From JAIEPT01 sp038217425 (GTDB taxonomy: Bacteria > Planctomycetota > Planctomycetia > Gemmatales > Gemmataceae): DNA of 60,336 bases. The DNA lies in the NCBI GenBank assembly GCA_038217425.1, contig JBBQPM010000016.1, positions 1 to 60,336 of the forward strand, given 5' to 3'. A program made the translations under genes and the position numbers. Position 1 is the first letter of the stretch; every line of letters begins with the position of its first letter. Below are positions 58,896 to 60,336 of the stretch, in pieces. Below the pieces are notes generated by a model. The model did not search any database and had not been told where the DNA came from. It saw only the letters and a program-made list of their open reading frames with translations.

Positions 58896-60336
58896 TTAGT
58901 TGAATACCTCAGGGAGGATTCGGCGGGTTTGATCCCGCAGGTAACTGTTGACGTCGCGCGCCGTGTCGAATTTCAGAACTTCGGCCGCCACGTTCTTGGC
59001 TTCTTCGATGGTAATGGTCCGGATAACCTTCTTAATCTCCGGAATATTTTGCGGCGTAACGCTGAGCTGCCGCAGTCCCATGCCTAATAGTAACATGGTG
59101 TAAATCGGATCGCCAGACATTTCTCCGCAAACCGACACGTCAATCTTGCTCGACTGGGCAGCCTGGAGGACTCGTTCGATCAAACGCAATACTGCCGGAT
59201 CTCCGGGCGTGTAGAGCGAAGCGACGTTTTCATTCGTGCGGTCTGCTGCCAAAGTATACTGGATCAGGTCGTTCGTGCCAATGGAGAAAAACTGCACTTC
59301 CTTCGCCAATTCCGGCGCCATCATCGCCGCCGACGGAACTTCGATCATCGTTCCGACCGGGATTTTACGATTGATCCGCAGCTTTTTGTCCTCGATCAAA
59401 TCGTCCATGACGTCGTTCAACAGCAGCCGGCATTGACGCAATTCGTACAGCGTACTGATCATCGGAAACATAATGCGGACATCGGATTCGGGCAGTTCGG
59501 CCGTCACGCGAAGGATCGCTTCGAGCTGCGTGCGGAACATGAGCGGCTTGCGCAGGCACAGGCGAATGCTGCGCAGCCCCAGCGCTGGGTTGCGTTCCTC
59601 GTAACGCTTTTCGATGTGGTGCACAAATTTGTCCGAGCCCAGGTCGAGCGTGCGGATGATCACGGGCTTGCTACCCATGGTCGCCAGGACTCGGCGATAG
59701 GCGTCGATGTGTTCGCCCAGATCGGGATCGGTACTTTTGTTCAGATAAAGAAACTCGGTGCGGTAAAGACCGACGCCGTCGGCCCCTCGTTCGAGGCAAT
59801 GCTGAGCTTCGTGGGGAAACTCGATATTTCCCATGAGGTTGATGCGCACGCCGTCGGCGGTGACGGCGGGGAGATCGCGGAGTTCGGTTTCGAGTCGGCG
59901 CACGAAGGTGCCGCGAAACTTCTTGGCTTGTTCGTAGCGATCGCGCGTTTCTTCGTCGGGATTGAGGATCACGATACCTCGATTGCCGTCGACGATGACT
60001 TCGTCGCCGCCGGAAATGTCGGAGAGAAACGGTCCCAGTCCAACCACTGCGGGAATTTCGAGCACGCCGGCCATGATCGCGGTATGGCTGGCCCGACCGC
60101 CGGCTTCGGTGGCGAACGCGAAGACCATCTTCGGGTCCAGCGACGCCGTCTCGCTTGGCGTCAGATCGTGCGCCAGGACGATGACTGGTTCGTTGAGCTG
60201 GCCGACGCCCTCGCTCTTGCCGCCCAACAAATGTTTGAAGATCGCCTTCTCGATGTCGAACAAATCCGACGACCGCGAGCGAAACGTGGCATTCTCCAGA
60301 TTCTGCAGCGCTTTAACGTGCCGACGCATGACCCGG
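58896..60336 (-). CDS. ptsI: PEP-protein phosphotransferase, PTS enzyme I, 5'-truncated by window edge
   Basis: At least 480 aa visible; full-length enzyme I is about 570, so roughly the first 100 residues lie beyond the window edge. The phosphohistidine motif GGRASHTAIMA (His accepts phosphate from PEP), DGNRGIVILNPD, VGLYRTEFLYL, IRTLDLGSDKF, GTMIEVPSAA, FFSIGTNDLIQYTLA and the catalytic Cys loop VCGEMSGDP are present. Planctomycete enzyme I usually feeds a regulatory, not sugar-transporting, phosphorelay (PtsP type); whether an N-terminal GAF domain exists here is outside the window. Confidence 0.93.
   Translation of the reverse strand, partial: RVMRRHVKALQNLENATFRSRSSDLFDIEKAIFKHLLGGKSEGVGQLNEPVIVLAHDLTPSETASLDPKMVFAFATEAGGRASHTAIMAGVLEIPAVVGLGPFLSDISGGDEVIVDGNRGIVILNPDEETRDRYEQAKKFRGTFVRRLETELRDLPAVTADGVRINLMGNIEFPHEAQHCLERGADGVGLYRTEFLYLNKSTDPDLGEHIDAYRRVLATMGSKPVIIRTLDLGSDKFVHHIEKRYEERNPALGLRSIRLCLRKPLMFRTQLEAILRVTAELPESDVRIMFPMISTLYELRQCRLLLNDVMDDLIEDKKLRINRKIPVGTMIEVPSAAMMAPELAKEVQFFSIGTNDLIQYTLAADRTNENVASLYTPGDPAVLRLIERVLQAAQSSKIDVSVCGEMSGDPIYTMLLLGMGLRQLSVTPQNIPEIKKVIRTITIEEAKNVAAEVLKFDTARDVNSYLRDQTRRILPEVFN

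Overview
The window is GC-rich, densely coded DNA that looks like a planctomycete chromosome, probably near Gemmata and its relatives. No rRNA or marker gene settles this. The evidence is the gene content: a kinase-like protein fused to a formylglycine-enzyme (FGE) domain, a PVC-type CxxCH cytochrome with a propeller and HEAT repeats, paired DUF1579 proteins, a DUF11 protein, a ThuA protein, a DUF2344/RNase E pair, and many large palindromic intergenic repeats.

Layout. 0.2-5.5 kb: pseudokinase-FGE fusion, DUF2500 protein, tgt, exported DUF11 protein. 5.6-11.1 kb (minus strand): an amidase, then a three-gene set encoding a MotA/TolQ/ExbB-like membrane protein, a degenerate Hsp70-like protein with a C-terminal FHA domain, and a membrane-anchored coiled-coil VWA protein. 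11.7-16.8 kb (plus): a compact type VI secretion or contractile-injection cluster (VgrG, accessory protein, PAAR, fused TssB-TssC sheath). 16.8-21.9 kb: MoaD coupled to a large FAD/Fe-S dehydrogenase, a small overlapping pair that may be toxin-antitoxin, and a ThuA protein. 22-25.1 kb: a Flp pilus locus with four tandem pilin genes, cpaA and cpaB. 25.5-25.9 kb: a candidate small RNA with a sigma-54-type promoter, three C-rich hairpin loops and an intrinsic terminator. 26-35 kb: HAD phosphatase, DCC protein, two DUF1579 proteins, B12-binding subunit with MeaB, 2-oxoacid dehydrogenase E1 alpha and beta, a REP-associated transposase, an HtrA-like protein and a truncated MnmE-like GTPase. 35-41 kb: PVC cytochrome, CPBP protease, small secreted proteins. 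41.6-50.6 kb (minus): gltB, five small overlapping accessory genes, gltD, lhgO. 50.8-60.3 kb: LysR regulator, CPA2 antiporter, secreted TIM-barrel-like protein, RNase E/G with a huge disordered insertion, DUF2344 protein, and the 3' part of PTS enzyme I.

How the genes work together. MeaB, the B12 subunit and the E1 genes fit branched-chain amino acid and propionate catabolism. GltBD with LhgO links 2-oxoglutarate recovery to glutamate synthesis. A palindromic repeat family, present in six copies, flanks a RAYT-like transposase and also supplies the C-terminal codons of three unrelated proteins.

The best candidates for undescribed biology are the C-rich small RNA, the ExbB/Hsp70-FHA/VWA operon, the five-gene island inside the glt operon, and the repeat-encoded protein tails.
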